From: Pseudomonas sp. GM49
Lineage (GTDB): Bacteria > Pseudomonadota > Gammaproteobacteria > Pseudomonadales > Pseudomonadaceae
DNA: 64,000 nucleotides
Reading direction: 5' to 3'
Assembly: GCF_000282355.1 (NCBI RefSeq)
Contig: NZ_AKJL01000001.1
Location: forward strand, 1 to 64,000
Shown piece by piece: positions 27,345 through 35,976 of the stretch. A model generated the notes under the pieces. The model saw only the letters and a program-made list of their open reading frames with translations, was not told the DNA's origin and ran no database searches. Position 1 is the first letter of the stretch; the number at the start of each line of letters is the position of its first letter. A program made the translations under genes and the position numbers.

Positions 27345-28550
27345 TCAGAGGCGTTCGATGATGGTGGCAATGCCCATGCCGCCGCCGACACACAGGGTCG
27401 CGAGGCCATAGCGCAGGCGCCGGGCTTCCAGTTCATCCAGCAGCGTGCCGAGAATGGCGCACCCGGTGGCGCCCAACGGGTGGCCCATGGCGATTGAGCC
27501 GCCGTTGACATTGACCTTGTCCGGATCGACGGCCATGTCCTTGATGAACTTCAACACCACCGAAGCGAACGCCTCGTTGACCTCGAACAGATCGATGTCT
27601 TCGACCCGCAGCCCGGCCTTGGCCAACGCCTTGCGGGTCGCCGGCGCGGGGCCGGTGAGCATGATGGTCGGATCGGTGCTGGTGACTGCCGTGGCGACAA
27701 TCCGTGCCCGTGGCTGCAAGCCCAGCGCGCGGCCCTTGGCTTCGGAGCCGATGAGCATCAGCGCCGCGCCATCGACAATCCCGGAGCTGTTGCCGGGGGT
27801 GTGCACATGGTTGATCCGCTCGACATGGCTGTAGACCCGCAGCGCGGTGGCATCGAAGCCCATCTGCCCCATCATCTCGAAACTCGGCTTGAGTTTGCCC
27901 AGGCCTTCCAGGGTCGAATCGGCGCGGATGAACTCATCGTGATCGAGCAGAATGATGCCGTTCTGGTCCTGCACCGGCACCAGCGACTTGTTGAACGAAC
28001 CGTCGGCCCGCGCCCGCGCGGCCTTTTGCTGGGAATGCAGGGCGTAGGCATCGACGTCCTGACGGCTGAAGCCCTCAAGGGTGGCGATCAGGTCGGCGCC
28101 CACGCCCTGTGGCGTGAAGTGACTGTGCAGGTTGGTCGCCGGGTCCAGCGCCCAGGCCCCGCCATCGCTGCCCATCGGCACCCGGGACATCGACTCGACG
28201 CCGCCGACCACCACCAGGTCTTCGAAGCCGGAGCGCACCTTCATCGCACCGAGGTTCACGGCCTCCAGCCCTGAAGCGCAGAAACGGTTGATCTGTACCC
28301 CCGCCACACTGACATCCCAATCGGCCACCTGAGCGGCGGTCTTGGCGATGTCGGAACCTTGATCGCCAATCGGCGTCACGCAGCCGAGCACCACATCATC
28401 GACCTGGCTGGTGTCCAGCGCCGTGCGCTGTTGCAGCGCGGTGAGCAAACCGGCCACCAGGTTCACCGGTTTAACGCTGTGCAAGGCACCATCGGCCTTG
28501 CCTTTGCCACGGGGCGTGCGTAACGCGTCGAAAATCAATGCTTGGGTCAT
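27345..28550 (-). CDS. Acetyl-CoA C-acyltransferase (thiolase)
   Basis: A 401-residue thiolase that cleaves 3-ketoacyl-CoA to acetyl-CoA and a shortened acyl-CoA. The acylated cysteine is Cys91 ([12 protein letters not shown]), the His motif is [14 protein letters not shown], and the second cysteine is Cys387 (CVGGGMG). It is the first gene of a two-gene operon with the FadB-like protein. Length and motifs are complete. It may serve biosynthetic or degradative direction; the partner suggests degradation. Confidence 0.93.
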   Translation of the reverse strand: MTQALIFDALRTPRGKGKADGALHSVKPVNLVAGLLTALQQRTALDTSQVDDVVLGCVTPIGDQGSDIAKTAAQVADWDVSVAGVQINRFCASGLEAVNLGAMKVRSGFEDLVVVGGVESMSRVPMGSDGGAWALDPATNLHSHFTPQGVGADLIATLEGFSRQDVDAYALHSQQKAARARADGSFNKSLVPVQDQNGIILLDHDEFIRADSTLEGLGKLKPSFEMMGQMGFDATALRVYSHVERINHVHTPGNSSGIVDGAALMLIGSEAKGRALGLQPRARIVATAVTSTDPTIMLTGPAPATRKALAKAGLRVEDIDLFEVNEAFASVVLKFIKDMAVDPDKVNVNGGSIAMGHPLGATGCAILGTLLDELEARRLRYGLATLCVGGGMGIATIIERL

Positions 28551-28946
28551 GACGTCCTCGAACCGCAGTGCAGGTGGGTAAATACCGAGTGCTCACTCTT
28601 GGCCCGACTCACGTTTGATTCAATGACCGCAGCGCTCACAGACGTTGACGCTCACGCTCAGACGAACGGTAGTCAGCTACCGGATTAACCGATTCAGGAC
28701 ACCAAGCTGTCTAGCCAACGGGCGGCAAAGAAGCTGGCAATAGGCCTCATGCCTTTTTTAAAGCGAATCGCAACAACACCATACGAAATGGATCTAAAGC
28801 AAGCGCGGTGCGGCCTCTAAGGTGAACTTGTACGAAGTTGTCGTCGGGTTTTGCCGAGGCGCTCGTCACTACAGGAAGTGCAACGCGCTGCCATCATGGA
28901 GATATGCAGGCAGGCATCAGGAAATAACAAAAAAGGCGGTCAAGCC
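28551..28946. other. Intergenic region upstream of the thiolase operon
   Basis: About 400 bases with no gene that I can support. It must hold the thiolase promoter on the minus strand. I saw only a small dyad (GGTAG-TCAG-CTACC near 28667-28684) and no convincing PsrA- or FadR-type site. Confidence 0.5.
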
Positions 28947-29042
28947 ATGTTCAAACAATCGAAAGTACGTCAAGCCGGGCTCATCCTTTTCGCCACCACG
29001 CTGTTGTTGATATTGCCGAACCTGACCAAGGTGATCGGCTAG
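28947..29042 (+). CDS. Very small single-helix membrane protein (31 aa)
   Basis: A 31-residue peptide with a basic start (MFKQSKVRQAG) and one transmembrane helix (LILFATTLLLILPNL). AAGGCGG is placed well before the ATG at 28947. The charge pattern predicts N-in topology. I believe similar tiny proteins are present in other pseudomonads but cannot check. It lies 126 bp upstream of the cytochrome gene on the same strand. Function unknown. Confidence 0.6.
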   Translation: MFKQSKVRQAGLILFATTLLLILPNLTKVIG

Positions 29043-29168
29043 TCGCGTCTAAAAGATACGGCGTCACGGTTTTTGAATTGCCACTATCAAAATGTGACTG
29101 GCCCGCTACCCGGGCCAGCGTGGCTGTGCCAATCTTTGCGGCACTTCCACAACATGGACGGCGATCAC

Positions 29169-29975
29169 TTGAAAATGCTCATTCTGCTCGGGGCCCTGCT
29201 GTTCGGCTCGCCCCTGTATGCCGCACAGCTGAACCTGGAGCTGGGCGCGGAGAGTCGCACCTGGCAGACCGAGGAACTGCTCAAGCATCCTCAAGTCCAG
29301 ACCATCGACATCAGCAACGACGTTTCCTACAAGCGGGACATGAGTTACCGCGCAGTGCCTCTGTCCGCACTGCTGACCGGCATCAAGCCTGACGACCACC
29401 TGCAAGCCGTGGCCCTGGATGGCTTTGCCGCCGAAATGGCTGCGGCGCCGTTGCTCAATACCCAGGGTGCCCGGGCCTGGCTGGCGATTGAAGACCCGGC
29501 CAAACCGTGGCCACCGCTGTCAGAAGGCAAACCCGGCGCCGGGCCGTTCTATCTGGTCTGGACCCATCCGCAGGCCGGCAACATCAGCCCCGAACAATGG
29601 CCGTTCCAGGTGGCGAGCATCAAACGCCTGGCGCCCGTGGCCCAGCGCTTCCCTGCCCTGCTGCCCGACCCGGCCTTGAAGGCGGATGATCCGGTGAACA
29701 AGGGTTTTGCGCTGTTCCAGAAAAACTGCCTGGCGTGTCATCGACTCAACGGTGCCGGGGACGCGCAGTTCGGGCCGGACCTGAATATTCCGTACAACCC
29801 GACCGAGTACTTCGGCGCGGACTTCCTCAAGCGCTACATCCGCGATCCACAGAGCTTGCGCCAGTGGCCGCAGGCGAAGATGCCCGGGTTCTCGGCCGAG
29901 GTGTTGCCGGATGGAGATCTGGGGATGTTAGTGGGGTATTTGCAGCATATGGTTGGGCGCAAGATTCAGCACTAG
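29169..29975 (+). CDS. Mono-haem cytochrome c with N-terminal molybdopterin-oxidoreductase-like domain
   Basis: A 268-residue exported protein. A signal peptide (MLILLGALLFGSPLYA) is followed by a region (ESRTWQTEELLKHP to about residue 110) resembling the ligand-binding fold of sulfite-oxidase-like proteins. A C-terminal cytochrome c domain has the haem motif CLACH (Cys187, Cys190, His191). Met ligand candidates lie in KMPGF near the end. I used TTG at 29169, with GGACGG upstream; the ATG at 29175 is an alternative. The partner and electron donor are not encoded nearby. A REPIN follows. Confidence 0.82.
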   Translation: MKMLILLGALLFGSPLYAAQLNLELGAESRTWQTEELLKHPQVQTIDISNDVSYKRDMSYRAVPLSALLTGIKPDDHLQAVALDGFAAEMAAAPLLNTQGARAWLAIEDPAKPWPPLSEGKPGAGPFYLVWTHPQAGNISPEQWPFQVASIKRLAPVAQRFPALLPDPALKADDPVNKGFALFQKNCLACHRLNGAGDAQFGPDLNIPYNPTEYFGADFLKRYIRDPQSLRQWPQAKMPGFSAEVLPDGDLGMLVGYLQHMVGRKIQH

Positions 29976-29989
29976 CACTGACACGATCC

Positions 29990-30080
29990 CTGTGGGAGCG
30001 AGCTTGCTCGCGATAGCGGTGTGTCAGTCACAGTAGTATCGACTGAAAGGTCGCCATCGCGAGCAAGCTCGCTCCCACAG
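29990..30080. repeat. REPIN, TGTGGGAG class
   Basis: Inverted REP pair with outward TGTGGGAG ends between the convergent cytochrome and transglutaminase genes. Confidence 0.88.
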
Positions 30081-30098
30081 GATTTTGCAGGCCTCTGG

Positions 30099-30908
30099 TT
30101 ATTGCTGCTGCACCGAAATCACCGGCGCTGGCGTCGGTGACACCAGCACCTTGGCATGCATCTGCTCACACCCGCCGCCCCGGCGCATGCCCCGTACCGG
30201 GCAGGCATCCAGGTAATCCAGGCCCACCGCCAGTTTCAGGTGACGTTCCGGTCGGGCCAGTTCGTTGGTCACGTCGAAGCTGTACCAGGCGTCATCCAGC
30301 CAGGCTTCGGCCCAGGCGTGGCTGGCCAGGTGTTCGCTGTTTTCGCTGTACAGATAACCCGACACATAACGCGCAGGAATGCCCAGGCTGCGGGTACAGG
30401 CAAGAAACGCGTGGGTGTGGTCCTGACACACGCCGGAACGCCCGGCAAAGGCCTGAGCCGCGCTGGTGTCCACTTCCGTGGAGCCCGGCGTGTAGGTCAT
30501 ATGCTGGTTGAGCCCATGCATCAGATCAATCAGTGCCGTGCGATCGCGGCGTTGCTTGCATTCCTTCTCGGCGAACGCACGCAGGGCGGCGTCAGCTTCA
30601 GTCAAACGGGTGAAACGCAGAAACGGCAGTGCCGACTGGCTCTCGTGTTCGGCCTCACGCATTTCGTCGATATCGACCTGGCCACGGGCGCCGATGATGA
30701 TCGCCTCGTGGGGCTCGTCCATGGTCAGCACATGCAGGATGTTGCCGAACGGATCGAGTTGCGCCCGCACCGGACGCGGCAGGTCGAGCTGCCAGCTGAG
30801 CACGTGCTGGCGCTCGCTGTCGTGGGGCGTCAGTCGCAGGTACTGGATGCTCGCCCGCACCTTGTCTTCGTAGTGATAGGTGGTCTCGTGGCTAATGGAA
30901 AGTCTCAT
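30099..30908 (-). CDS. Transglutaminase-like cysteine protease family protein
   Basis: A 269-residue protein with a bacterial transglutaminase N-terminal domain (about 1-90) and an intact catalytic core: Cys161 (GVCQDHTH), His197 (SHAWAEAW) and Asp212 (FDVTN). Most such bacterial proteins are thought to be peptidases or amide hydrolases. It is the last gene of an operon with an alpha-E protein (ATGA overlap) and a circularly permuted ATP-grasp protein, a combination predicted to make and process short peptides. No signal peptide. The product is unknown. Confidence 0.9.
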   Translation of the reverse strand: MRLSISHETTYHYEDKVRASIQYLRLTPHDSERQHVLSWQLDLPRPVRAQLDPFGNILHVLTMDEPHEAIIIGARGQVDIDEMREAEHESQSALPFLRFTRLTEADAALRAFAEKECKQRRDRTALIDLMHGLNQHMTYTPGSTEVDTSAAQAFAGRSGVCQDHTHAFLACTRSLGIPARYVSGYLYSENSEHLASHAWAEAWLDDAWYSFDVTNELARPERHLKLAVGLDYLDACPVRGMRRGGGCEQMHAKVLVSPTPAPVISVQQQ

Positions 30909-31855
30909 GCGGCCTCCAGATAAGAACTGTGAATCGCGTTACCCAACTGGCGCACCAGCGGGATGAACTCGGTCAGCCAGGCGTGCAGGCCTTCTTCGAG
31001 AATTTCATGGATGCCGGTGTAGCGCAGGCGTGCGTCCATTTCTGCCGCCAGGCGCTGTGCGGGACGACCGTTGGCCCCCGGCAATTGCGCGAGGATCTGG
31101 TCGATTTCTTCAGTGCAGGCGCGCAATGAACGGGGCACATCGGCCCGCAGCAACAGCAGTTCGGCAACATGCCGGGCGCCCGGGGCGTCGCGGTAGATTT
31201 CCGTGTAGGCCTCGAACGACGACAACGCCCGCAACAACGCGCTCCACTGGTAATACGCGTGAGCGGTGCCATCACTGACCGCCTCGGCCTGGTCGCCGGC
31301 CATTTCGTAGCGGGCATCGAGCAGGCGCAAGGTGTTGTCCGCCCGTTCGATAAAGGTCCCCAGACGAATGAAGCGAAACGCATCGTTACGCATGATGGTG
31401 CCGTAGGACGCGCCCCGGAACAGGTGGGAACGTTCCTTGATCCACTCGCAGAAACGGCTCATGCCATAGCGACTGAGGCCCTGTTCGGCGATACCGCGAA
31501 TTTCCAGCCAGGTGGCGTTGATGTTTTCCCACATGTCGGCGGTGATGCGCCCACGCACCGCATGGGCGCTGGCCCGTGCGGCACCGAGGCAGCTGTAGAT
31601 GCTCGCCGGGTTGGCCGCATCCAGGGCGAAGAAATGCAGCAGCCGTTCGGCATGCAGTTCGCCATGGCGCTCCAGGTAATCGTCCAGGGTGCCGGTAATC
31701 AACAGCGGCATGGCCAGCTCGTGCAAACCGTCGCCACGACCGTCTTGCGGCATCAGCGACAGCGAATAACTGATGTCGAGCATCCGTGCGAGGTTTTCCG
31801 CCCGCTCCAGGTAACGCGACATCCAATACAAATCCGAGGCAGTTCTACTTAACAT
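30905..31855 (-). CDS. Alpha-E domain-containing protein
   Basis: A 316-residue, mostly helical protein of the alpha-E family. It starts MLSRTASDLYWMSRYLERAENLARMLD-like (first 27 residues), the family signature, and contains FIERADNTLRLLDARYE in the middle. It overlaps the transglutaminase gene by ATGA and follows the ATP-grasp gene by 12 bp. The family always keeps this company and is assumed to help the ligase, perhaps as a scaffold or partner subunit; no catalytic motif is known. Confidence 0.92.
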   Translation of the reverse strand: MLSRTASDLYWMSRYLERAENLARMLDISYSLSLMPQDGRGDGLHELAMPLLITGTLDDYLERHGELHAERLLHFFALDAANPASIYSCLGAARASAHAVRGRITADMWENINATWLEIRGIAEQGLSRYGMSRFCEWIKERSHLFRGASYGTIMRNDAFRFIRLGTFIERADNTLRLLDARYEMAGDQAEAVSDGTAHAYYQWSALLRALSSFEAYTEIYRDAPGARHVAELLLLRADVPRSLRACTEEIDQILAQLPGANGRPAQRLAAEMDARLRYTGIHEILEEGLHAWLTEFIPLVRQLGNAIHSSYLEAA

Positions 31856-31867
31856 GACAGGCTTCCT

Positions 31868-33277
31868 TTAATCCTCGACCACCCAGGTGTCCTTGGTTCC
31901 GCCGCCCTGGGAGGAATTGACCACCAGGGAGCCTTCGCGCAGGGCGACACGGGTCAAACCGCCGGGCACGACCCGGGTTTCGCGGCCCGACAAGACAAAC
32001 GGCCGCAAGTCGATGTGGCGCGGCGCGATGCCGTTTTCGACAAAGGTCGGACAGGTCGACAGTGAGAGCGTCGGTTGCGCGATGTAGGCATGGGGCTTGG
32101 CGATGATCCGCGCACGGAAGGCTTCGATTTCCGCCGCCGTCGCCGCCGGCCCCACCAGCATTCCGTACCCGCCGGAGCCTTGGGTTTCCTTGACCACCAG
32201 TTCTGGAAGATTGGCCAGCACGTGGGAAAGTTCAGACGGGTTACGGCATTGCCAGGTCGGCACGTTCTTCAGGATCGGCTCCTCATCGAGGTAGAAACGG
32301 ATCATGTCGGTGACGAACGGATACACCGATTTGTCGTCCGCCACCCCCGTGCCGATGGCATTGGCCAGCACCACGTTGCCGGAACGGTAGGACGACAGCA
32401 GCCCCGGCACGCCAAGCATCGACTCCGGGTTGAAAGCCAGCGGATCGAGGAAGGCATCATCGAGGCGACGATAAATCACGTCGACCGCTTTCGGCCCGTC
32501 AGTGGTGCGCATGTAGACCTTGTCGTCACGCACGAACAGGTCTGCGCCCTCCACCAGTTCCACGCCCATTTCCCGTGCCAGGAACGCATGCTCGAAGAAC
32601 GCACTGTTGAAGCGTCCTGGTGTCAGCACCACCACGCTCGGGTTATCGATCGGGCTTGAACTTTTCAGGGTGTCGAGCAGCAGGTTCGGGTAGTGGTCGA
32701 TGGGGGCAATGCGTTGCGCCGCGAACAGCTCGGGGAACAGGCGCATCATCATCTTGCGGTCTTCGAGCATGTAACTGACGCCGCTCGGTGTACGCAGATT
32801 GTCTTCGAGCACGTAATACGTGCCGTCACCGTCGCGCACCAGATCGACACCGGAAATGTGCGAATAGATATCGCGGTGCAGATCCAGGCCCTGCATTGCC
32901 AACTGATACTGCTCGTTGGCCAGCACCTGCTCGGCCGGAATGATGCCGGCCTTGATGATGCGCTGCTCGTGATAGAGATCGGCGAGGAACATGTTCAACG
33001 CCTTGACTCGCTGGATGCAGCCGCGCTCGACAATCCGCCATTCGCTGGCGGGGATGCTGCGCGGGATGGTATCGAATGGAATCAGGCGCTCTGTGCCCTG
33101 CTCGTCCCCGTAGAGCGTGAAGGTAATCCCGGCGCGATGAAACAGCAGATCGGCCTCGCGTCGCCGTTGTGCCAGAAGCTCGTCAGGCGTCTCGGCCAGC
33201 CAACGGGCAAACTCCCGATAATGCGGGCGGACCTGGCCGCCGACATCGTACATCTCATCAAAATAGGTGCGGATCAT
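31868..33277 (-). CDS. Circularly permuted type 2 ATP-grasp protein
   Basis: A 469-residue ATP-dependent ligase of the circularly permuted ATP-grasp type (DUF404/DUF407 family). Conserved pieces include YYVLEDNLRTPSGVSYMLED (about 160-180), NAIGTGVADDKSVYPF and VVKETQGSGGYGMLVGP. AAGGAG lies seven bases before the ATG at 33277. It is the first gene of the three-gene operon and should form an amide bond in a small peptide. The amino-acid substrates are not known. Confidence 0.92.
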   Translation of the reverse strand: MIRTYFDEMYDVGGQVRPHYREFARWLAETPDELLAQRRREADLLFHRAGITFTLYGDEQGTERLIPFDTIPRSIPASEWRIVERGCIQRVKALNMFLADLYHEQRIIKAGIIPAEQVLANEQYQLAMQGLDLHRDIYSHISGVDLVRDGDGTYYVLEDNLRTPSGVSYMLEDRKMMMRLFPELFAAQRIAPIDHYPNLLLDTLKSSSPIDNPSVVVLTPGRFNSAFFEHAFLAREMGVELVEGADLFVRDDKVYMRTTDGPKAVDVIYRRLDDAFLDPLAFNPESMLGVPGLLSSYRSGNVVLANAIGTGVADDKSVYPFVTDMIRFYLDEEPILKNVPTWQCRNPSELSHVLANLPELVVKETQGSGGYGMLVGPAATAAEIEAFRARIIAKPHAYIAQPTLSLSTCPTFVENGIAPRHIDLRPFVLSGRETRVVPGGLTRVALREGSLVVNSSQGGGTKDTWVVED

Positions 33278-33449
33278 GCCGTACTCCTTGTCACTCGGAC
33301 GTCCAGACCTTCGCAAGGCCCGTGCCATCGGCATAAACGCTTAAATTTCAATCGGTTGGATAATCAAGACGCACTCACCGCACCAATCCTGTGCGACAAA
33401 TGCCCCAACCTGATTGCCCCCGCTTCATTGCAAGGCGTAGTGGTCGCCT

Positions 33450-33567
33450 ATCACCAGCATAGCCAGAGTTGATTTCACTGCCCGGCAACGGGTGCGGAAA
33501 ATCCGGGCATTCGCTGAAAAGCTCACCGGACTTCCCTTTTAGCCGCCTGCCCAGGCGGCTTTTTTTT
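33450..33567 (+). ncRNA. Candidate small RNA (about 100-120 nt)
   Basis: A strong plus-strand terminator at 33541-33567 has no plus-strand gene before it for several kilobases. The sequence ahead of it folds: TGCCCGG (33479-33485) pairs with CCGGGCA (33503-33509). CTATCAC near 33449 could be a -10 box of RpoS type. The terminator hairpin is preceded by TTTT, as in Hfq-binding sRNAs. RgsA/P16 of Pseudomonas is one possible identity, but I could not confirm it. The 5' end is a guess. Confidence 0.45.
33541..33567 (+). terminator. Strong intrinsic terminator without an upstream gene
   Basis: AGCCGCCTG-CC-AGGCGGCT hairpin followed by eight T. On the minus strand the tail is A-rich, so it works only on the plus strand. 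Confidence 0.9.
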
Positions 33568-33591
33568 GCCGATGTTCAATGCCCACAAATG

Positions 33592-33618
33592 AAAACGGCC
33601 AACCCGAAGGTCAGCCGT
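33592..33618 (-). terminator. Terminator of rraB
   Basis: On the minus strand ACGGCTGACC-TTCG-GGTTGGCCGT forms a ten-pair stem with a UUCG tetraloop, followed by TTTT. It lies 28 bases after the rraB stop. Confidence 0.85.
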
Positions 33619-33645
33619 CGTTGCCAATTGTCACTGTTCATAAGG

Positions 33646-33990
33646 TTATGCGAGTCGCCCTCGTACCTCCTGTTTCACACCCCAGCCTTCGATAATGCCG
33701 CCCAACGGCTCGACCACCGCTTCGAAACCCTGTTCGAAGTCGCCGATGTCGTCGTAGGTGGCATACATGACTTTGCTCAACTCCAGCGCCCAGGCGCCGT
33801 CGTCGCGCACACTGACTTGCGCATTCAGGGATTCACCACGGTGGAAATGACCTGCCGCCCTGCGTGCCCGCTCCTCGTCCGGGAAAATGGCGTAGAACTC
33901 GATGGGATGAAACCGTGAAAAGTCAAAACCGCCTTCTTTCATGCGGCGCAGCACGCTGCTGCTGATGTCTTCTTGATAGGCTGTGCTCAT
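33646..33990 (-). CDS. rraB: Regulator of ribonuclease E activity B
   Basis: A 114-residue RraB-family protein that binds RNase E and lowers its activity on some mRNAs. The family pattern is seen in GGFDFSRFHPIEFYAIFP, AAGHFHRGESLNAQVSV and DIGDFEQGFEAVVEPLGG. Length and acidic nature fit. It has its own tetraloop terminator. No nearby gene suggests additional roles. Confidence 0.88.
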   Translation of the reverse strand: MSTAYQEDISSSVLRRMKEGGFDFSRFHPIEFYAIFPDEERARRAAGHFHRGESLNAQVSVRDDGAWALELSKVMYATYDDIGDFEQGFEAVVEPLGGIIEGWGVKQEVRGRLA

Positions 33991-34200
33991 GAAACGTCCT
34001 CCTCAAAACGATGGATAGACTTTCCGTACTCCCTCACCCGCAACCGAACAGCGCGAGCGACGGCAACCAATGAGCCGGCGGGAAACAAGCATGGAGCTGA
34101 CAAGACCAGACCTTAGCGATTCAATCGCTGATCTCGCTTGCAGAGTAGCCTCAAGATAGAGCCTCTGCCAAGGTCTGGATGTGAATGCCACAGGTGTCGT

Positions 34201-34434
34201 TCAGATTGGAGAAATACCGAGGATTTCAATGCTGTTCTGGAACTTGAGTTCTTTGACGCACGCATCGGCGGTCCGCCCCTCCAGATCGTTCAGATCCAGT
34301 TCGGCGACGACAGGAAGAAACCGGGCCTTGATGAGCTTGGCGGCGCGCTCGTTGTCCGGGCGCTCGATGCACTCAAAGACCTCGTCGACGGTTTCGCCAT
34401 GATCATCCACGAAAGTGACCTTCCACTTTTGCAT
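34201..34434 (-). CDS. Small conserved hypothetical protein (77 aa)
   Basis: A 77-residue soluble protein, MQKWKVTFVDDHGETVDEVFE at the start, with two cysteines. GAGGAGG precedes the ATG at 34434 at ideal spacing, supporting translation. The beta-strand-rich start followed by a helix suggests a small alpha/beta fold. No family name is recognised. The 210 bases between it and rraB show nothing notable. Confidence 0.75.
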   Translation of the reverse strand: MQKWKVTFVDDHGETVDEVFECIERPDNERAAKLIKARFLPVVAELDLNDLEGRTADACVKELKFQNSIEILGISPI

Positions 34435-34517
34435 TGCAGCCTCCTCGATAAAACCCATGGATGGGCTTACATCTATCTCGACCTTGTTAGCTGGCTAATT
34501 GTTCCGCCGCAATTCAG

Positions 34518-34545
34518 TGTGGGAGCGGGCTTGCTCGCTCCCACA
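34518..34545. repeat. Single REP-type hairpin
   Basis: TGTGGGAGCGGGC with complementary GCTCGCTCCCACA, between speE and the 77-residue gene. Confidence 0.75.
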
Positions 34546-34568
34546 GGTTTGGTGCGTGGACTGAAAGA

Positions 34569-35444
34569 TCAGTCGTTGCTTGGCTTGTTCACTGCCTGCA
34601 ATACGTATTGCGGCAGGGCGAAGGCGCCGATGTGAATTTCAGGATTGTAGTAGCGGGTGACGATGCCGCTGCCCGTAAAGCGCTGTTGCAGGGTTTCGCG
34701 GGACAACTTGCGATAAGCGGTATTGGTGGCGCCCCAGGCGAAGGTCATCGAGCCGCCGATGTAGGTCGGCACGGCGGCCTGGTAGAAGTGCCAGTCCGGG
34801 AACAGGCTGCGCAGGCGACCGGCGGTAGTCTTTACTTCTTCGATCTGCATGAACGGCGTGCCGTTCTGGGTCACCAGGATGCCGCCTTCGTTCAGGCAAC
34901 GGTGGCAGGCCTGGTAGAAGTTTTCCGAGAACAGCACTTCGCCCGGCCCGATCGGGTCGGTGGAGTCGGAAATGATCACGTCGAATTTTTCAGTGGTGGT
35001 GGCGACAAAACGCATGCCGTCGTCGATTACCAGGTTCAGGCGTGGATCATCGAATGCACCCTTGGAGTGGTTCGGCAGGAATTCCTTGCACATGTCGACC
35101 ACGGTGCCGTCGATCTCGACCATGGTGATGTGCTCGACACTGCGGTGCTTGGCCACTTCACGCAACATGCCGCCATCGCCGCCGCCGATGATCAACACGC
35201 GCCTGGCGGTGCCATGGGCGAGGATCGGCACGTGGGTGAGCATTTCGTGGTAGATGAATTCGTCGGCTTCGGTGGTCTGGATTACGCCGTCCAGCGCCAT
35301 CACCCGGCCCATGCGCGGGTTTTCGAAGATCACCAGGTGCTGGTGTTCGGTGCGCACTTCGTGCAGCAGTTTTTCCATGCGAAAACGCTGGCCGTAGCCT
35401 TCGTAGAGGGTTTCCAGGTAGTCGCTGGTCGGGGTGTTGCTCAT
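34569..35444 (-). CDS. speE: Spermidine synthase (polyamine aminopropyltransferase)
   Basis: The enzyme transfers aminopropyl from decarboxylated S-adenosylmethionine to putrescine, releasing methylthioadenosine. The 291-residue protein has the nucleotide motif [10 protein letters not shown] (85-94), the [11 protein letters not shown] segment and the catalytic region [11 protein letters not shown]. The ATG at 35444 removes ten residues found only in a longer in-frame reading. Its by-product feeds the mtn methionine-salvage genes 5 kb away, an apt neighbourhood though not an operon. Confidence 0.92.
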   Translation of the reverse strand: MSNTPTSDYLETLYEGYGQRFRMEKLLHEVRTEHQHLVIFENPRMGRVMALDGVIQTTEADEFIYHEMLTHVPILAHGTARRVLIIGGGDGGMLREVAKHRSVEHITMVEIDGTVVDMCKEFLPNHSKGAFDDPRLNLVIDDGMRFVATTTEKFDVIISDSTDPIGPGEVLFSENFYQACHRCLNEGGILVTQNGTPFMQIEEVKTTAGRLRSLFPDWHFYQAAVPTYIGGSMTFAWGATNTAYRKLSRETLQQRFTGSGIVTRYYNPEIHIGAFALPQYVLQAVNKPSND

Positions 35445-35589
35445 GGGAAGTGCTCCGATGAATGCGGGTGGCAACGGACGGTTACCCGCCCATGATGGCC
35501 ATTCGATCGTCTCGATTGACCGGGAAAGGCGCGCATTCTACGTCGCGGAAGATGACAGGTCGAACCTCTTGATCAGTTCGCCTCAATCC

Positions 35590-35679
35590 TTGTGGGAGCG
35601 GGCTTGCCCGCGATGCAGGCGCTGCGGTCTGTCAGAGACACCGCGGCGATATCATCGCGGGCAAGCCCGCTCCCACAAG
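35590..35679. repeat. REPIN, TGTGGGAG class with GGGC cores
   Basis: Inverted REP pair (GCGGGCTTGCCCGC cores) with outward TGTGGGAG ends. Confidence 0.88.
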
Positions 35680-35704
35680 GTCGGTGTTGTTTGTGGGAAA
35701 TCCG

Positions 35705-35896
35705 TCAGAACTTGACATTGCCCCGCGGCCCGGCGATGGCCCAGATGATCAGCCCCAGCACCGGCAACAGTGCGATCAACAGCACCCAGAGGATTTTCAT
35801 CCCGGTCTCGGCGCTACTTTTGAACACATTGATGATGGCCCAGATATCCAGGGCAAAAATGATCAAGGCAACCAGGCTGTTGAACGTGGAACCCAT
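35705..35896 (-). CDS. PLDc_N domain small membrane protein
   Basis: A 63-residue protein with two transmembrane helices (LVALIIFALDIWAIINVF and ILWVLLIALLPVLGLIIWAI) and a short basic tail ending GPRGNVKF. This two-helix unit with the WxxP-like second helix matches the phospholipase D nuclease N-terminal (PLDc_N) family, which occurs alone in many bacteria. Function of the free-standing form is unknown. It is a single gene. Confidence 0.85.
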   Translation of the reverse strand: MGSTFNSLVALIIFALDIWAIINVFKSSAETGMKILWVLLIALLPVLGLIIWAIAGPRGNVKF

Positions 35897-35976
35897 GGTG
35901 ACGCTCCTGAAGAGTGATTTGCCCCCTCAGGATAGACGGTCGTCGCGAGGATTCCTTTTTATTGACAGTGTTTGGA

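Larger units (their letters stand above)
33278..33645. other. Intergenic region with candidate sRNA and two terminators
   Basis: No protein gene is supported in these 368 bases. The region holds the promoter of the ATP-grasp operon (minus strand), a probable plus-strand small RNA ending at 33567, and the rraB terminator at 33592-33618. Confidence 0.6.

Noticed and set aside
28822-29010. Open frame of 62 codons overlapping the 31-residue gene
   Set aside because: Poor ribosome site, unlike any family, and in a different frame from the better supported small membrane protein.
34003-34191. Small minus-strand open frame between rraB and the 77-residue gene
   Set aside because: No ribosome-binding site and no protein-like pattern.
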